64,000 nt of DNA from Qipengyuania aestuarii (GCF_019711535.1 NZ_JAIGNP010000002.1:186001-250000); one strand, 5' to 3'; counted from the stretch's first letter, positions 27,961-36,186 are shown. A program made the numbers and translations. Notes: generated by a model from the letters alone, not told the origin.

Positions 27961-28048
27961 TCTTGGCGGGGCGTGCGCTCCGGAAGCTGAACGGCGGGAA
28001 CGCCTTCAGTTCACTGTCAGTTCAATGCTCCGACCCTATCTCAGGAGC

Positions 28049-28711
28049 ATGAACACCTTGTCTATCTTCAAGAATCGCCCCGTCGCATCGGCCCTCGCTC
28101 TGGCGATGGCCGTCGGCGTTCCCGCGTCCTTCTATGCCGCACCGACCCCGGTGGAGGCGGCTGCAGGCGATCTCGACCAGGCGGTCGCGGCGCTGCGCGG
28201 CATTTCCACCATGAAGGCGAACTTCGTCCAGACGGACCGCAACGGCCAGGCCGTGTCGGGTGTCATGACGCTCAAGCGCCCCGGCAAGATCCGTTTCGAA
28301 TACGAAAAGGGCGTGCCGCTCCTCGTCGTGTCGAACGGCAAGTCGATGTATATGATCGACTACGAGGTGAACCAGGTCCAGCGCTGGCCGATCACCAATT
28401 CGCCGCTCGGTGCGCTGCTCGATCCCAGCCGTGACGTGAAGAAATACGGCAAGCTGGTCCAGACCAGCCACAGCGATGTCGTCAGCATCGAGGTACGCGA
28501 TCCCAAGCGTCCGGAATTCGGCGTCATCACGCTCATCTTCGCGCGCGATGCCTCCGCGCCCGGCGGTCTGCGCCTTACGCACTGGGTCGCGCTCGATTCG
28601 CAGAATCACCGCACCACCGTGCGCCTCAGCAACAACCGCTACGGCGTGTCGGTTGCCGACAGCGCGTTCACCTTCAAGGATCCGCGCCGCTCGTCTCGTC
28701 GTCCAGGCTGA
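28049..28711 (+). CDS. lolA: LolA-like outer-membrane lipoprotein carrier protein
   Basis: Periplasmic chaperone that takes lipoproteins from LolCDE to the outer membrane. 220 aa: signal peptide (residues 1 to about 38), then the LolA fold with MKANFVQTDRNGQAVSGVM, KRPGKIRFEYEKG and NGKSMYMIDYEVNQVQRWP. ATG 28049 is preceded immediately by CAGGAG, which is close; an alternative ATG at 28025 has no site. The family has low identity, but length and pattern fit. Several predicted lipoproteins in this window would be its clients if destined for the outer membrane. Confidence 0.88.
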   Translation: MNTLSIFKNRPVASALALAMAVGVPASFYAAPTPVEAAAGDLDQAVAALRGISTMKANFVQTDRNGQAVSGVMTLKRPGKIRFEYEKGVPLLVVSNGKSMYMIDYEVNQVQRWPITNSPLGALLDPSRDVKKYGKLVQTSHSDVVSIEVRDPKRPEFGVITLIFARDASAPGGLRLTHWVALDSQNHRTTVRLSNNRYGVSVADSAFTFKDPRRSSRRPG

Positions 28712-28886
28712 ACGGAAGGGCGTCAGGCCGTTCGCCTTTTGCGATTCACTGACGGTTTGCGTTCATTGAGTAGCAATCCGCAGAGGCCTAAAAATGATCT
28801 ATCGAAGCGGCGGGCGGCAATTTCCCCCCTGTTGATTGCCCCGCTCACTTAACCGCTTCGTCAAAGCGTGACGAACGCTCACAAGG

Positions 28887-28924
28887 AACCCTCGAGCCAA
28901 TGCCCCCGGCTCGAGGGTTTTTTG
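28887..28924 (+). terminator. Rho-independent terminator upstream of xthA
   Basis: Twelve-base-pair stem AACCCTCGAGCC/GGCTCGAGGGTT with a nine-base loop, running into TTTTTTTGTTG. Strong by eye. It ends the transcript from lolA, or of an unannotated small RNA in the 175 bases between lolA and the stem. Confidence 0.85.
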
Positions 28925-28974
28925 TTGCCCGCTGCGGGTAGACCGTCGAGCCTTGGCACCCTATCTCCCGCGCC

Positions 28975-29766
28975 ATGGTTTCTGTAGCTACCTGGAACAT
29001 CAATTCCGTTCGCCTGCGCATGCCCATCGTGGAGCGTTTCCTGAAAGAAACGGCACCCGATGTCCTGTGCCTGCAAGAGATCAAGTGCCAGGAGCACCAG
29101 TTCCCCTATGAGGCATTCAGGGAACTGGGATACGAGCACATCGCAGTTCACGGCCAGAAGGGGTATCACGGCGTGGCGACGGTGAGCCGTGTGCCGATCC
29201 GCGAAGTCTCGCGCCACGACTGGCAGGATAATGGCGAGGCACGCCATGTCGGCGTCGAACTTCCCGACCATGACGGCATGATCGTCGAGAATGTCTATGT
29301 CCCGGCGGGCGGCGACGAGCCCGACCGCGAAGTGAATGCGAAATTCGGGCAGAAGCTGGACTTTCTCGAACGCATGACCCGCTGGGCCGATGCCGTCGAT
29401 CGGCCGACGCTGATCGTGGGCGATTTCAACATCGCCCCGCTCGAAAGCGATGTGTGGAATCACAAGCAGTTGCTGAAAGTCGTCAGCCACACGCCGATCG
29501 AGGTCGAAAGCCTCCAGCGCTTCATGGATGCGCACGGCTGGTCCGATATCGGGCGCGAACATATCAAGGCGCCCGAGCGGTATTACAGCTGGTGGAGCTA
29601 CCGCTCGAAGGACTGGAAAGTGAACGATCGGGGTCGCCGTCTCGATCACATGTGGGCGAGCCCCGAACTGGCGCTGCAGGCGACCGGTCATTCGGTCCAT
29701 GAATACGCTCGCGACTGGGAAAAACCGTCCGACCACGTCCCGCTGGTGACGGAGTTCGACATCTGA
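28975..29766 (+). CDS. xth: Exodeoxyribonuclease III
   Basis: AP endonuclease and 3'-5' exonuclease of base excision repair. 263 aa of the EEP fold: WNINSVRLR at the N-terminus, metal Glu in CLQEIKC (E34), GDFNIAP, YYSWWSYR, RRLDHMW and the catalytic His in SDHVPLV near the C-terminus. Length is typical of XthA. The stop overlaps a possible CTG start of ribA. Follows a strong terminator, so its promoter must lie within 28925-28974. Confidence 0.95.
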   Translation: MVSVATWNINSVRLRMPIVERFLKETAPDVLCLQEIKCQEHQFPYEAFRELGYEHIAVHGQKGYHGVATVSRVPIREVSRHDWQDNGEARHVGVELPDHDGMIVENVYVPAGGDEPDREVNAKFGQKLDFLERMTRWADAVDRPTLIVGDFNIAPLESDVWNHKQLLKVVSHTPIEVESLQRFMDAHGWSDIGREHIKAPERYYSWWSYRSKDWKVNDRGRRLDHMWASPELALQATGHSVHEYARDWEKPSDHVPLVTEFDI

Positions 29767-29801
29767 GCGAGCCTTCCCCTTCGCGGCGCGCGGCGCTGGC
29801 G

Positions 29802-30824
29802 GTGGATGCGCTGCGCCACGGCTGGCCGCTCGCGATCGAGGGTGCGCCGCTGCTGCAGCCGGTCGAAACCGCGTTTTCCGACGTCGCGGGCGAGACGATG
29901 CTGGTGTCCGCCACACGGGCCGCCACGCTCAAGCTCGCCAATCAGCGCGAGGCTGCGGTGCCTAGCACGCCCGTTCTGCTCCGCGGCGCAGAAGCATTCG
30001 ACCTGCCAGCTGCGCTTGCCGTCGCGGATCCCGCGCTCGATCTGCAAAATCCGCTGAAAGGTCCGTTCAAGGCGCTCTCCCTCGAATGGGAAGAGCAGGC
30101 CCGCGCTGCGCTGGAGCTGGCCCGGATAGCCGGTATCCTGCCCGCCTTCCTTGTCGATCCAAGCGGCGCGAGCGAGGCGGCGAGCCTGCAGCCAAGCGAC
30201 CTAAGCGAATTCACCGATCCTGCGCGCCTGCGCATTGCCACGCGCGCCAGGCTTCCCGTGGCGGCGGCGGAAGGGGCCCGCATTGTGGCCTTTCGTTCGC
30301 CTGACGACACGCGCGAGCATGTCGCGCTTATCATCGGGCAGGAAAATACCGATAAGCCGCCGCTGGTTCGCCTGCATTCCGAATGCCTGACAGGGGATAT
30401 TCTCGGCAGCCTCAAATGCGATTGCGGTCCGCAATTGAATGCCGCGCTGCATGCCATGGCGCATGAGGCTGAAAAGGGCGGCTGGGGCGTGCTGCTCTAT
30501 ATGCGGCAGGAAGGGCGCGGCATCGGATTGGTGAACAAGCTGCGCGCCTATCGTCTGCAGGATCAGGGGTTCGATACGGTCGATGCCAATACGCGCCTGG
30601 GGCTGCCCGATGAAGCGCGCGATTTTCCCACGGCGGCGCGCATGCTGGAATTGCTCGGCATCAGGGCGATCCGGCTGATGACCAACAATCCGGCGAAGGT
30701 CGATGCCCTGTCCGCGCAAGGGGTCGAGGTGGCGGAACGCGTGCCACATTCGCTGCCCGACAATCCGCACAATGCCCGTTACCTCGCGACCAAGCGCGAC
30801 CGGGCGGGGCATCTGTTACCCTAG
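29802..30824 (+). CDS. ribA: GTP cyclohydrolase II
   Basis: First step of riboflavin synthesis: GTP to 2,5-diamino-6-ribosylamino-pyrimidinone phosphate. The C-terminal domain is typical: RLHSECLTGDILGS with zinc cysteines continuing to LKCDCGPQL, LYMRQEGRGIGLVNKLRAY and LMTNNPAKVDAL. The N-terminal 130 residues are a RibA-associated extension found in alphaproteobacteria. GTG 29802 is the first conventional codon (340 aa), but the frame continues upstream with SRRAALAVDALRHGWP to a CTG at 29763 overlapping the xth stop, so the true start may be earlier. The 3' end overlaps psd by 9 bases on the other strand. Confidence 0.92.
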   Translation: MDALRHGWPLAIEGAPLLQPVETAFSDVAGETMLVSATRAATLKLANQREAAVPSTPVLLRGAEAFDLPAALAVADPALDLQNPLKGPFKALSLEWEEQARAALELARIAGILPAFLVDPSGASEAASLQPSDLSEFTDPARLRIATRARLPVAAAEGARIVAFRSPDDTREHVALIIGQENTDKPPLVRLHSECLTGDILGSLKCDCGPQLNAALHAMAHEAEKGGWGVLLYMRQEGRGIGLVNKLRAYRLQDQGFDTVDANTRLGLPDEARDFPTAARMLELLGIRAIRLMTNNPAKVDALSAQGVEVAERVPHSLPDNPHNARYLATKRDRAGHLLP

Positions 30825-31661
30825 CCTACGGCCGATCGCCTGACCCATGCGGACGGAGTCGCCTGCCTTCAGACCTGCGCTCCATTCGACTTTGCCAGGC
30901 TCGAACAACAGCACCACGGTGGAGCCGAGGATGAAGCGGCCCATTTCGTCGCCAGCAGAGAAGCTGTGCTGACCCGGGGCATAATCCGCACGCACAAGCT
31001 CCGGGTTGTGTGTCTCGATCAGACCCGACCAGACCGTCACGATCCCGGCCACGATCATGGCGCCGACCATCACGCTGGCAAATGTCCCATCCGGGCCGTC
31101 GAATACGCACGCCAGCCGTTCATTGCGCGCGAACAGGCCGTCGACATTTTCCGCAGTGACCTGATTGACCGAGAAAAGCTCGCCGGGCACGTAAGTCGCG
31201 TGGTCCAGCGTACCTGCGGCAGGCATGTGGACGCGGTGATAGTCTCGCGGCGAAAGATAGATGGTGGCGAAATTTCCGCCGTCGAATTTGCGGGCAAGCT
31301 GCTCGTCACCGCCCAGCAATTGCGCTGCGGTAAAATGGCGTCCCTTCGCCTGGAAGATGCGTCCTTGCTCGATCCGCCCGATCTGGCTGACCGCTCCATC
31401 CGCGGGGCTTAGGATCTGGGTGGAGCCATCGGCCAGCGGACGTGCGCCTGGCTTCAGTTCGCGGGTGAAGAAATCGTTGAAGCTGGCGAATTGTTCGATG
31501 CTGCGGGCAGCTTCGCTCATGTCCACATCATAGGCGTCGATGAACCGCCGGATCAGCAGGTTCTTGAGCCACGGCGTCCGGCTGGACGCGATCTTTCCCG
31601 CGCCGCGCGAGACAAGGTGATGGGGCAGGGCGTGCTGCAGCCATATGAAAGGTGATGTCAT
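30816..31661 (-). CDS. psd: Phosphatidylserine decarboxylase proenzyme
   Basis: Makes phosphatidylethanolamine in the inner membrane using a pyruvoyl group formed by self-cleavage. 281 aa: catalytic Asp in LSPADGAVSQ, His in PRDYHRVHMPAAG, and the cleavage site LGST with S247, which would yield a 35-residue alpha subunit. The long form (type I-like, about 280 aa) fits. Upstream on the same strand, 27 bases away, is a DksA/TraR-type zinc-finger gene. Confidence 0.95.
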   Translation of the reverse strand: MTSPFIWLQHALPHHLVSRGAGKIASSRTPWLKNLLIRRFIDAYDVDMSEAARSIEQFASFNDFFTRELKPGARPLADGSTQILSPADGAVSQIGRIEQGRIFQAKGRHFTAAQLLGGDEQLARKFDGGNFATIYLSPRDYHRVHMPAAGTLDHATYVPGELFSVNQVTAENVDGLFARNERLACVFDGPDGTFASVMVGAMIVAGIVTVWSGLIETHNPELVRADYAPGQHSFSAGDEMGRFILGSTVVLLFEPGKVEWSAGLKAGDSVRMGQAIGRRLG

Positions 31662-31688
31662 GGCGCTGGCCTTGAACCGGGCCGCGCC

Positions 31689-31952
31689 TCAGCGCAACTG
31701 GCTGTCCTTGCTTCCCCGGCGGTTGAAACCGGACTGTCGGATAGAAGCGTCGCGTCCCGACTGGCAGGCAACGCATGTTCTCACACCGGGCAAGGCTGCG
31801 CGGCGTTTCTCCGGAATCGGTTCGCCGCACTCGTCGCAATATTCCGCGCTATCCCCGCGCGGCATGCGTGCGCGGGCGGCGCTGATCGCATCGCTCACCG
31901 TATCGTCTATCTGATCCTGTACGGCGCCGTCGCGCGCCCATCCGCCTGCCAT
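31689..31952 (-). CDS. DksA/TraR-type zinc-finger protein (short)
   Basis: 87 aa. Four zinc cysteines C39, C42, C60 and C63 in YCDECGEP...TCVACQ, the C-terminal half of the DksA/TraR family. The long coiled coil of DksA is missing; the N-terminal 36 residues may form a short helix as in TraR. TraR-like proteins bind RNA polymerase; here that is an inference. RNA polymerase contact residues cannot be judged. Likely cotranscribed with psd, 27 bases downstream. Confidence 0.85.
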   Translation of the reverse strand: MAGGWARDGAVQDQIDDTVSDAISAARARMPRGDSAEYCDECGEPIPEKRRAALPGVRTCVACQSGRDASIRQSGFNRRGSKDSQLR

Positions 31953-32027
31953 TTCACACTCCTTTCCTTACCAACGATAGGAGGGGGGCGGGCGTTCCTG
32001 AGCGCGGCTTATCCCTTGCGGTTCAGG

Positions 32028-32276
32028 TCAGGGGCGCCAGCGCCAGCCGCCGCGGGTCTTGGCGCGGCTCACTGCGATCAAGGCAATCGTCGCGCCTATG
32101 AACAAGATCACCGCTGCCATTTCATAGACGTCGTCCTGGCTCTCCCACAGCAGGGCGGCGATCATGGCAGTGCCGATGTAGAGGGCGAGAACCAGCCAGC
32201 CTTGCCAGGCGATCGGCCAGCCTGCGCCATAGCCGAATTTTTTCTGCCTGAACCACGCACCATCCTCTTCATCCAT
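32028..32276 (-). CDS. Small two-helix membrane protein (YGxG..WQGW type)
   Basis: 82 aa from ATG 32276. N-terminal soluble start, then FGYGAGWPIAWQGW, and two membrane helices (LVLALYIGTAMIAALLW; AAVILFIGATIALIAVS), ending in basic residues. I know this motif only from uncharacterised small membrane proteins; no function can be given. It overlaps the upstream ribbon-helix-helix gene by 8 bases and is the last gene of the SPFH operon. Confidence 0.75.
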   Translation of the reverse strand: MDEEDGAWFRQKKFGYGAGWPIAWQGWLVLALYIGTAMIAALLWESQDDVYEMAAVILFIGATIALIAVSRAKTRGGWRWRP

Positions 32277-32472
32277 CGCTGCTCTCCTTGGGTGGCCGCC
32301 CCCGCTTCGGCGCCGCGCTTTGTTCCACATCTATTCCCCGGCGTTTCAGCGCCTCGCGCAGCAGCATCTCGATCTGGGCATTGGCGCTGCGCAGTTCGTC
32401 TGCGGCCAGCCGCTCGACCGCGGCATGGACTGCCGGGTCGAGACGCAGGGCAAAGGCTTTTTTCTGAGGCAT
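32269..32472 (-). CDS. Ribbon-helix-helix (Arc/HicB-like) DNA-binding protein
   Basis: 67 aa from ATG 32472. The pattern KKAFALRLDPAVHAAVERLA then SANAQIEMLLREALKRRG is that of an Arc/MetJ ribbon-helix-helix domain: a beta strand followed by two helices. The tail APKRGRPPK is an AT-hook-like basic stretch. It lies 19 bases after the SPFH gene and overlaps the small membrane gene. No toxin gene is next to it, so a toxin-antitoxin role is unlikely. The AT-rich palindrome at the operon promoter is its natural candidate target (inference). Confidence 0.8.
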   Translation of the reverse strand: MPQKKAFALRLDPAVHAAVERLAADELRSANAQIEMLLREALKRRGIDVEQSAAPKRGRPPKESSDG

Positions 32473-32491
32473 GAAAGTTACAAACGAATGC

Positions 32492-33403
32492 TCAGTAGAG
32501 CGATCCCGCATTGACCACGGGATGCGCTTCCTTCTCGCCGCACAGCACCACCATCAAATTGGACACCATATTGGCACGGCGTTCATCGTCCATCTCGACG
32601 ATGCCGTCCTGGCTGAGCTTGGTCAGCGCGTCTTCCACCATGCCGACCGCTCCCAGCACGATCTTGGCGCGGGCCGCGATAATGGCATCGGCCTGCTGGC
32701 GCTTGAGCATCGCGCTGGCGATCTCGCTGGCATAGGCAAGATGCGTAAGCCCGGCCTCGTCCACGACCACACCGGCGACTTTCAGCCGGTCGTTGAGTTC
32801 TTCCAGCAGCTCCCGATTGACGACATCGGCACTGCCGCGCAGCGTGACTTCTTCGCTTTCGAAATCGTCATAGGGATGGCGCGAGCCCACGGTGCGCAGT
32901 CCGGCCTCGATCTGGATGTTCACGAATTCCTTGTAATCGTCGACGTCGAAGCTCGCCTGCGCCGTATCGCGCACACGCCAGACGACATTGCAGGCAATTT
33001 CGATCGGATTGCCGCGCAGGTCGTTGATCTTGACCCGCTCGGAATGGATGTTGTGGGCGCGGGCGGAAATCTTCGTCTTGCCCATCCACGGCCAGACCCA
33101 GCGCAGGCCCTCCGTCCGTTCGCTGCCGCGATAGGCGCCGAACAGGGTAATGACTGCCGCCTGGTTGGGCTGGATCATGAAGAAGCCGATGGCGAGGATG
33201 AGAACGCAGATCGCCGAAACGAACAGCATGGCGACGAAGCCGATCTTCGCCGCTTTCGCGGCTCCGTCTCCCGGGGCCATGCCGGGAATGATGAAGGCCA
33301 GCGCAGCGACGACAACCACAAGGATCCCCAGCATGACGTAGCCATTGTAGCTGGTGGCCGCATGCTCGCGGCTCGTCTTCATTCCGGTCAATTCTACTGA
33401 CAT
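32492..33403 (-). CDS. SPFH/band-7 domain membrane protein
   Basis: 303 aa membrane scaffold of the stomatin/prohibitin/flotillin group. Two hydrophobic segments at the N-terminus ([40 protein letters not shown]), followed by the SPFH domain ([41 protein letters not shown]) and a helical region with [19 protein letters not shown]. Such proteins organise membrane microdomains. ATG 33403 has GGAGGAG about 9 bases upstream. First gene of an operon with the RHH and small membrane proteins; the promoter is overlaid by a 30-bp palindrome. Confidence 0.93.
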   Translation of the reverse strand: MSVELTGMKTSREHAATSYNGYVMLGILVVVVAALAFIIPGMAPGDGAAKAAKIGFVAMLFVSAICVLILAIGFFMIQPNQAAVITLFGAYRGSERTEGLRWVWPWMGKTKISARAHNIHSERVKINDLRGNPIEIACNVVWRVRDTAQASFDVDDYKEFVNIQIEAGLRTVGSRHPYDDFESEEVTLRGSADVVNRELLEELNDRLKVAGVVVDEAGLTHLAYASEIASAMLKRQQADAIIAARAKIVLGAVGMVEDALTKLSQDGIVEMDDERRANMVSNLMVVLCGEKEAHPVVNAGSLY

Positions 33404-33418
33404 TCCCGATCACTCCTC

Positions 33419-33448
33419 CGATATAATTATGATATCATATTTATATCG
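33419..33448. promoter_or_regulatory. 30-bp AT-rich palindrome, candidate operator of the SPFH operon
   Basis: A nearly perfect inverted repeat: 14 of 15 symmetric pairs match, with a perfect 12-base core TATGATATCATA at 33428-33439 and outer arms CGATATAA/TTTATATCG-like. The single mismatch pairs 33427 with 33440. It ends 16 bases before the SPFH start codon, next to its ribosome-binding site, and is far richer in A+T than the surrounding DNA. The symmetry suits a dimeric or tetrameric repressor such as an RHH protein. Confidence 0.7.
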
Positions 33449-33459
33449 ATGCCGGCGAG

Positions 33460-33465
33460 GGTCAA
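33460..33465 (-). promoter_or_regulatory. Candidate -35 element of the SPFH operon
   Basis: On the - strand TTGACC at 33465-33460 matches a -35 box (5/6). Possible -10 hexamers at 14-17 bases spacing fall inside the palindrome (for example TAAATA or TATAAA), so a bound repressor would cover the promoter. Identified by eye. Confidence 0.4.
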
Positions 33466-33477
33466 GCAAAACCGGTA

Positions 33478-34203
33478 TCAGGCCAAGGCGAGCGCTCCCG
33501 CGGCAGCGAAGAGATGAACGAGGATATGGCCGAACATCGCCGCTTCCAGCCCGCGGCGCATGAAGAGCCAGCCGAAGGCCAAGCCGAGAGCCGCATTGCC
33601 GGCGATCACCGTGGCGACGATCCACGCCGGCAGTGCGGCTACGACTGCATAGAGCGTGGGCAGGTGGCCCAGGCCGAACAGAACGGCCGCGATGAGATTG
33701 GCACTCCACAAGGCGGCCGGTCTCGTGATGGGCAGCTTTGCCAGCCCCACCGCCAGCAGCGACATCAGGCCCCAGCGGACCATGATCTCCTCGCCGATTC
33801 CGCCATAGAGCACGCGTGTAACCAGCGGCGGTGCCAGCGTCACATCCGCATCCGCGAAAAAAGGCGCCGTGACGAGGCCATAGGCGCCCAGCACCAACGC
33901 CCCCGCGATGCCCACGGCGAGGGAGGGAAGCAGAGCGCATCGCAAATGCGCTTTGTATGGCCGCCGGCGGACCAGCCCTGCGATGATGGGCGCTTTCAGA
34001 TCGACCTTCGGCGCTGCCCACCAGCCCACGACCGCGGCAAGGAGCAGGAGGACGGTCGGCTGGATGATCAGCACGGCCCGCGGCAATTCGAGACCGGCGG
34101 GCAGTGCCGTTTCCAGCGGCACCAAAAGCAGCGAGGATGCCGCAATCAAAGCCAGCAAGATGAGGATCAGAAGACCCTGTAACTTCATGCGGCGAGGAGG
34201 CAT
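33478..34203 (-). CDS. CPBP-family intramembrane metalloprotease (CAAX protease-like)
   Basis: 241 aa, about six to seven membrane helices. The family's motifs are in order: GGIGEEIMVRWG (EExxxR), FGLGHLPTLYA (second His) and HILVHLFAA (third motif). Bacterial members of this Abi/CPBP family often have unknown substrates. ATG 34203 has GAGAG upstream; ATG 34188 is also possible. Lies upstream of the SPFH operon on the same strand, separated by its promoter region of 75 bases. Confidence 0.9.
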   Translation of the reverse strand: MPPRRMKLQGLLILILLALIAASSLLLVPLETALPAGLELPRAVLIIQPTVLLLLAAVVGWWAAPKVDLKAPIIAGLVRRRPYKAHLRCALLPSLAVGIAGALVLGAYGLVTAPFFADADVTLAPPLVTRVLYGGIGEEIMVRWGLMSLLAVGLAKLPITRPAALWSANLIAAVLFGLGHLPTLYAVVAALPAWIVATVIAGNAALGLAFGWLFMRRGLEAAMFGHILVHLFAAAGALALA

Positions 34204-34219
34204 GCAATACTCTCTAAAG

Positions 34220-34255
34220 AAAAAGGGCCATATCTACGCGATCAAAGCGTGGCCT
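34220..34255 (-). terminator. Candidate terminator downstream of recQ
   Basis: On the - strand GGCCA (34254-34250) pairs with TGGCC (34230-34226), with an inner CGC/GCG pairing and a bulge, followed by CTTTTTCTTT. Lies 28 bases after the recQ stop and just before the CPBP protease gene. Confidence 0.5.
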
Positions 34256-34282
34256 ATTCGTCTCTAGGTGTAAACACTTGTC

Positions 34283-36070
34283 TTAATGGCGCCCGATCTC
34301 ATCGACGAAGCGTTTGCCGTAAGCTTCCAATTTCTTCGCTCCGACGCCGCCAATACGTCCCAACTCGCCAAGGCTCGCTGGCCGCACCGCGGCCATTTCG
34401 CGCAAGGTGGAATCGTGGAAGATGACATAGGGCGGGACCTGCGCTTCGGCCGCCAGTTCGCGCCGCAATTCGCGCAGCGCCTCGAACAGTGGATCGCCCA
34501 CCGGATTTGCCTCCGCATTTCCGCCGCGTGTGCGCCGGGTGCGCTTGGGCGGAACCACTATGGCCACATCGCGCTCGCCCTTGAGAATTTCCCGGGCGCT
34601 GCCGCCAAGTGCCAGACCGCCGTGCTCGGTCGGCACCAGATCGCCGCGCGCCTGGAGCGCGCGGCCCAGCGGCTGGAGCAGGCGCGCGTCGTCGCCTTCC
34701 ACGATCCCGAACACGCTCAGCCGGTCGTGCCCGCGCTGGAGGATCCGTTCGTCCTGCGCGCCGGTTAGCACTTTCTGTAGATGGCCCATGCCGAAGCTCT
34801 GGCCGGTGCGATAGACCGCGGAGAGCAGCTTGCGGGCCAGCTCGGTGGCATCGGTGACGTCGGGCGCGTCGAGGCAATTGTCGCAATTGCCGCAGGTCTC
34901 GGGCGGGTTCTCGCCGAAATGACGCAGCAGCACGGCCCGGCGGCAATGCGGCGTCTCGACCAGCCCGGCCAGCGCATCGAGCCGGCTGCGTTCGGCATTG
35001 CGCCGGTCCTCGTCCACCTCGGCCAGCCGCATTCTCGCGGTGGCGAAATCGCCGGCGCCCCAGAACATCGTCGCCGCCGCAGGATCGCCATCGCGCCCGG
35101 CGCGGCCCGTTTCCTGATAATAGCCCTCGATCGACTTGGGGACGCCGACATGGGCGACGAAGCGCACGTCCGGCTTGTCGATCCCCATGCCGAAGGCGAC
35201 GGTGGCCACGATCACCATATCCTCGCTCGCCACGAAGGCGGCCTGGTTCGCGGCGCGGATCTCCGGGGCGAGCCCCGCGTGATAGGGTTTCACGGCGCGG
35301 CCCGTGGCATCGCCCAGCTTCTGGGCGAGATCCTCCACCTTGCGGCGGGTCTGCGCATAGACGATGCCGGGGCCCGGCCGATCCGCCATCAGCGCGGCGA
35401 TCTGGCGCACCGGATTGTCGCGGTGGCGGATCGCATAGCGGATGTTCGGCCGGTCGAAGCCGGCCAGCACCAGCCCGTCATCCGGAATGCCAAGCTGCGC
35501 CATCACGTCCGCGCGGGTCTGCCGGTCGGCCGTGGCCGTCAGCGCGAGGCGCGGCACGGCGGGGAAGGCGTCCATGAGCGGGCGCAGCATACGGTAGTCG
35601 GGCCTGAAATCATGGCCCCATTCGGACACGCAATGCGCCTCGTCGACGGCGAAGAGCGCCAGCTTCGTGCTGGCCAGAAAATCCCGGAACGCGGGCTGGC
35701 TCGCCCGCTCCGGCGCGACATAGAGCAGGTCCAGTTCCCCGGCGCGGAAGGCGTCCTGCGTCTCGCGCCAGTCGGCATCAGCGCTGGTCAGCGTGGCGGC
35801 GCGGATGCCGTTGGCCCGGGCGCTGCGCAACTGGTCGTGCATCAGGGCGATCAGCGGGCTGATCACGACGCAGGTGCCCTCCAGCATGACTGCGGGCAGC
35901 TGATAGGTCAGCGACTTGCCCGCGCCTGTGGGCATCACCGCCAGGCTGGACAGACCCGCCAGCGTCCGCCCCACCACATCGGCCTGCCGCCCGCGGAAAT
36001 CATCGAAACCGAACGTCGCGCGCAACGCCTCGCGCGCATGCTTCAAACTGGTGGTATCGCTGGCGACCAT
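34283..36070 (-). CDS. recQ: ATP-dependent DNA helicase RecQ
   Basis: 3'-5' helicase of recombination and replication repair. 594 aa from ATG 36070: Walker A PTGAGKS at 47-53, DEAH box in FAVDEAHCVSEWGHDFRPDY, motif VI ETGRAGRDGDP, the zinc cluster starting at HCRRAVLLRHFGE and ending CGNCDNCLD, a winged-helix RQC region, and a C-terminal HRDC domain (LFEALRELRRELAAEAQVPP). ATG 36070 is preferred over GTG 36112 because AGGGA lies before it. Divergent from the small lipoprotein gene at 36187. Confidence 0.96.
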   Translation of the reverse strand: MVASDTTSLKHAREALRATFGFDDFRGRQADVVGRTLAGLSSLAVMPTGAGKSLTYQLPAVMLEGTCVVISPLIALMHDQLRSARANGIRAATLTSADADWRETQDAFRAGELDLLYVAPERASQPAFRDFLASTKLALFAVDEAHCVSEWGHDFRPDYRMLRPLMDAFPAVPRLALTATADRQTRADVMAQLGIPDDGLVLAGFDRPNIRYAIRHRDNPVRQIAALMADRPGPGIVYAQTRRKVEDLAQKLGDATGRAVKPYHAGLAPEIRAANQAAFVASEDMVIVATVAFGMGIDKPDVRFVAHVGVPKSIEGYYQETGRAGRDGDPAAATMFWGAGDFATARMRLAEVDEDRRNAERSRLDALAGLVETPHCRRAVLLRHFGENPPETCGNCDNCLDAPDVTDATELARKLLSAVYRTGQSFGMGHLQKVLTGAQDERILQRGHDRLSVFGIVEGDDARLLQPLGRALQARGDLVPTEHGGLALGGSAREILKGERDVAIVVPPKRTRRTRGGNAEANPVGDPLFEALRELRRELAAEAQVPPYVIFHDSTLREMAAVRPASLGELGRIGGVGAKKLEAYGKRFVDEIGRH

Positions 36071-36186
36071 CGGTCCCTGTTGCCGCACCGTGCCGCCAGC
36101 GCAACCGCTCACAGTGCATTTTCCCCTTGGCGTGAGGGCGGGGGAGCGATTAACCAGCCCCGCGATCCAATTCGAAGGAGATTACC

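Noticed and set aside
32269-32472. Antitoxin of a toxin-antitoxin pair
   Set aside because: No toxin-like gene is adjacent; the neighbours are an SPFH protein and a small membrane protein.
33419-33448. Phage attachment site or transcription terminator
   Set aside because: No integrase or direct repeat pair nearby; AT-rich symmetric arms without loop or T-tract do not make a terminator.
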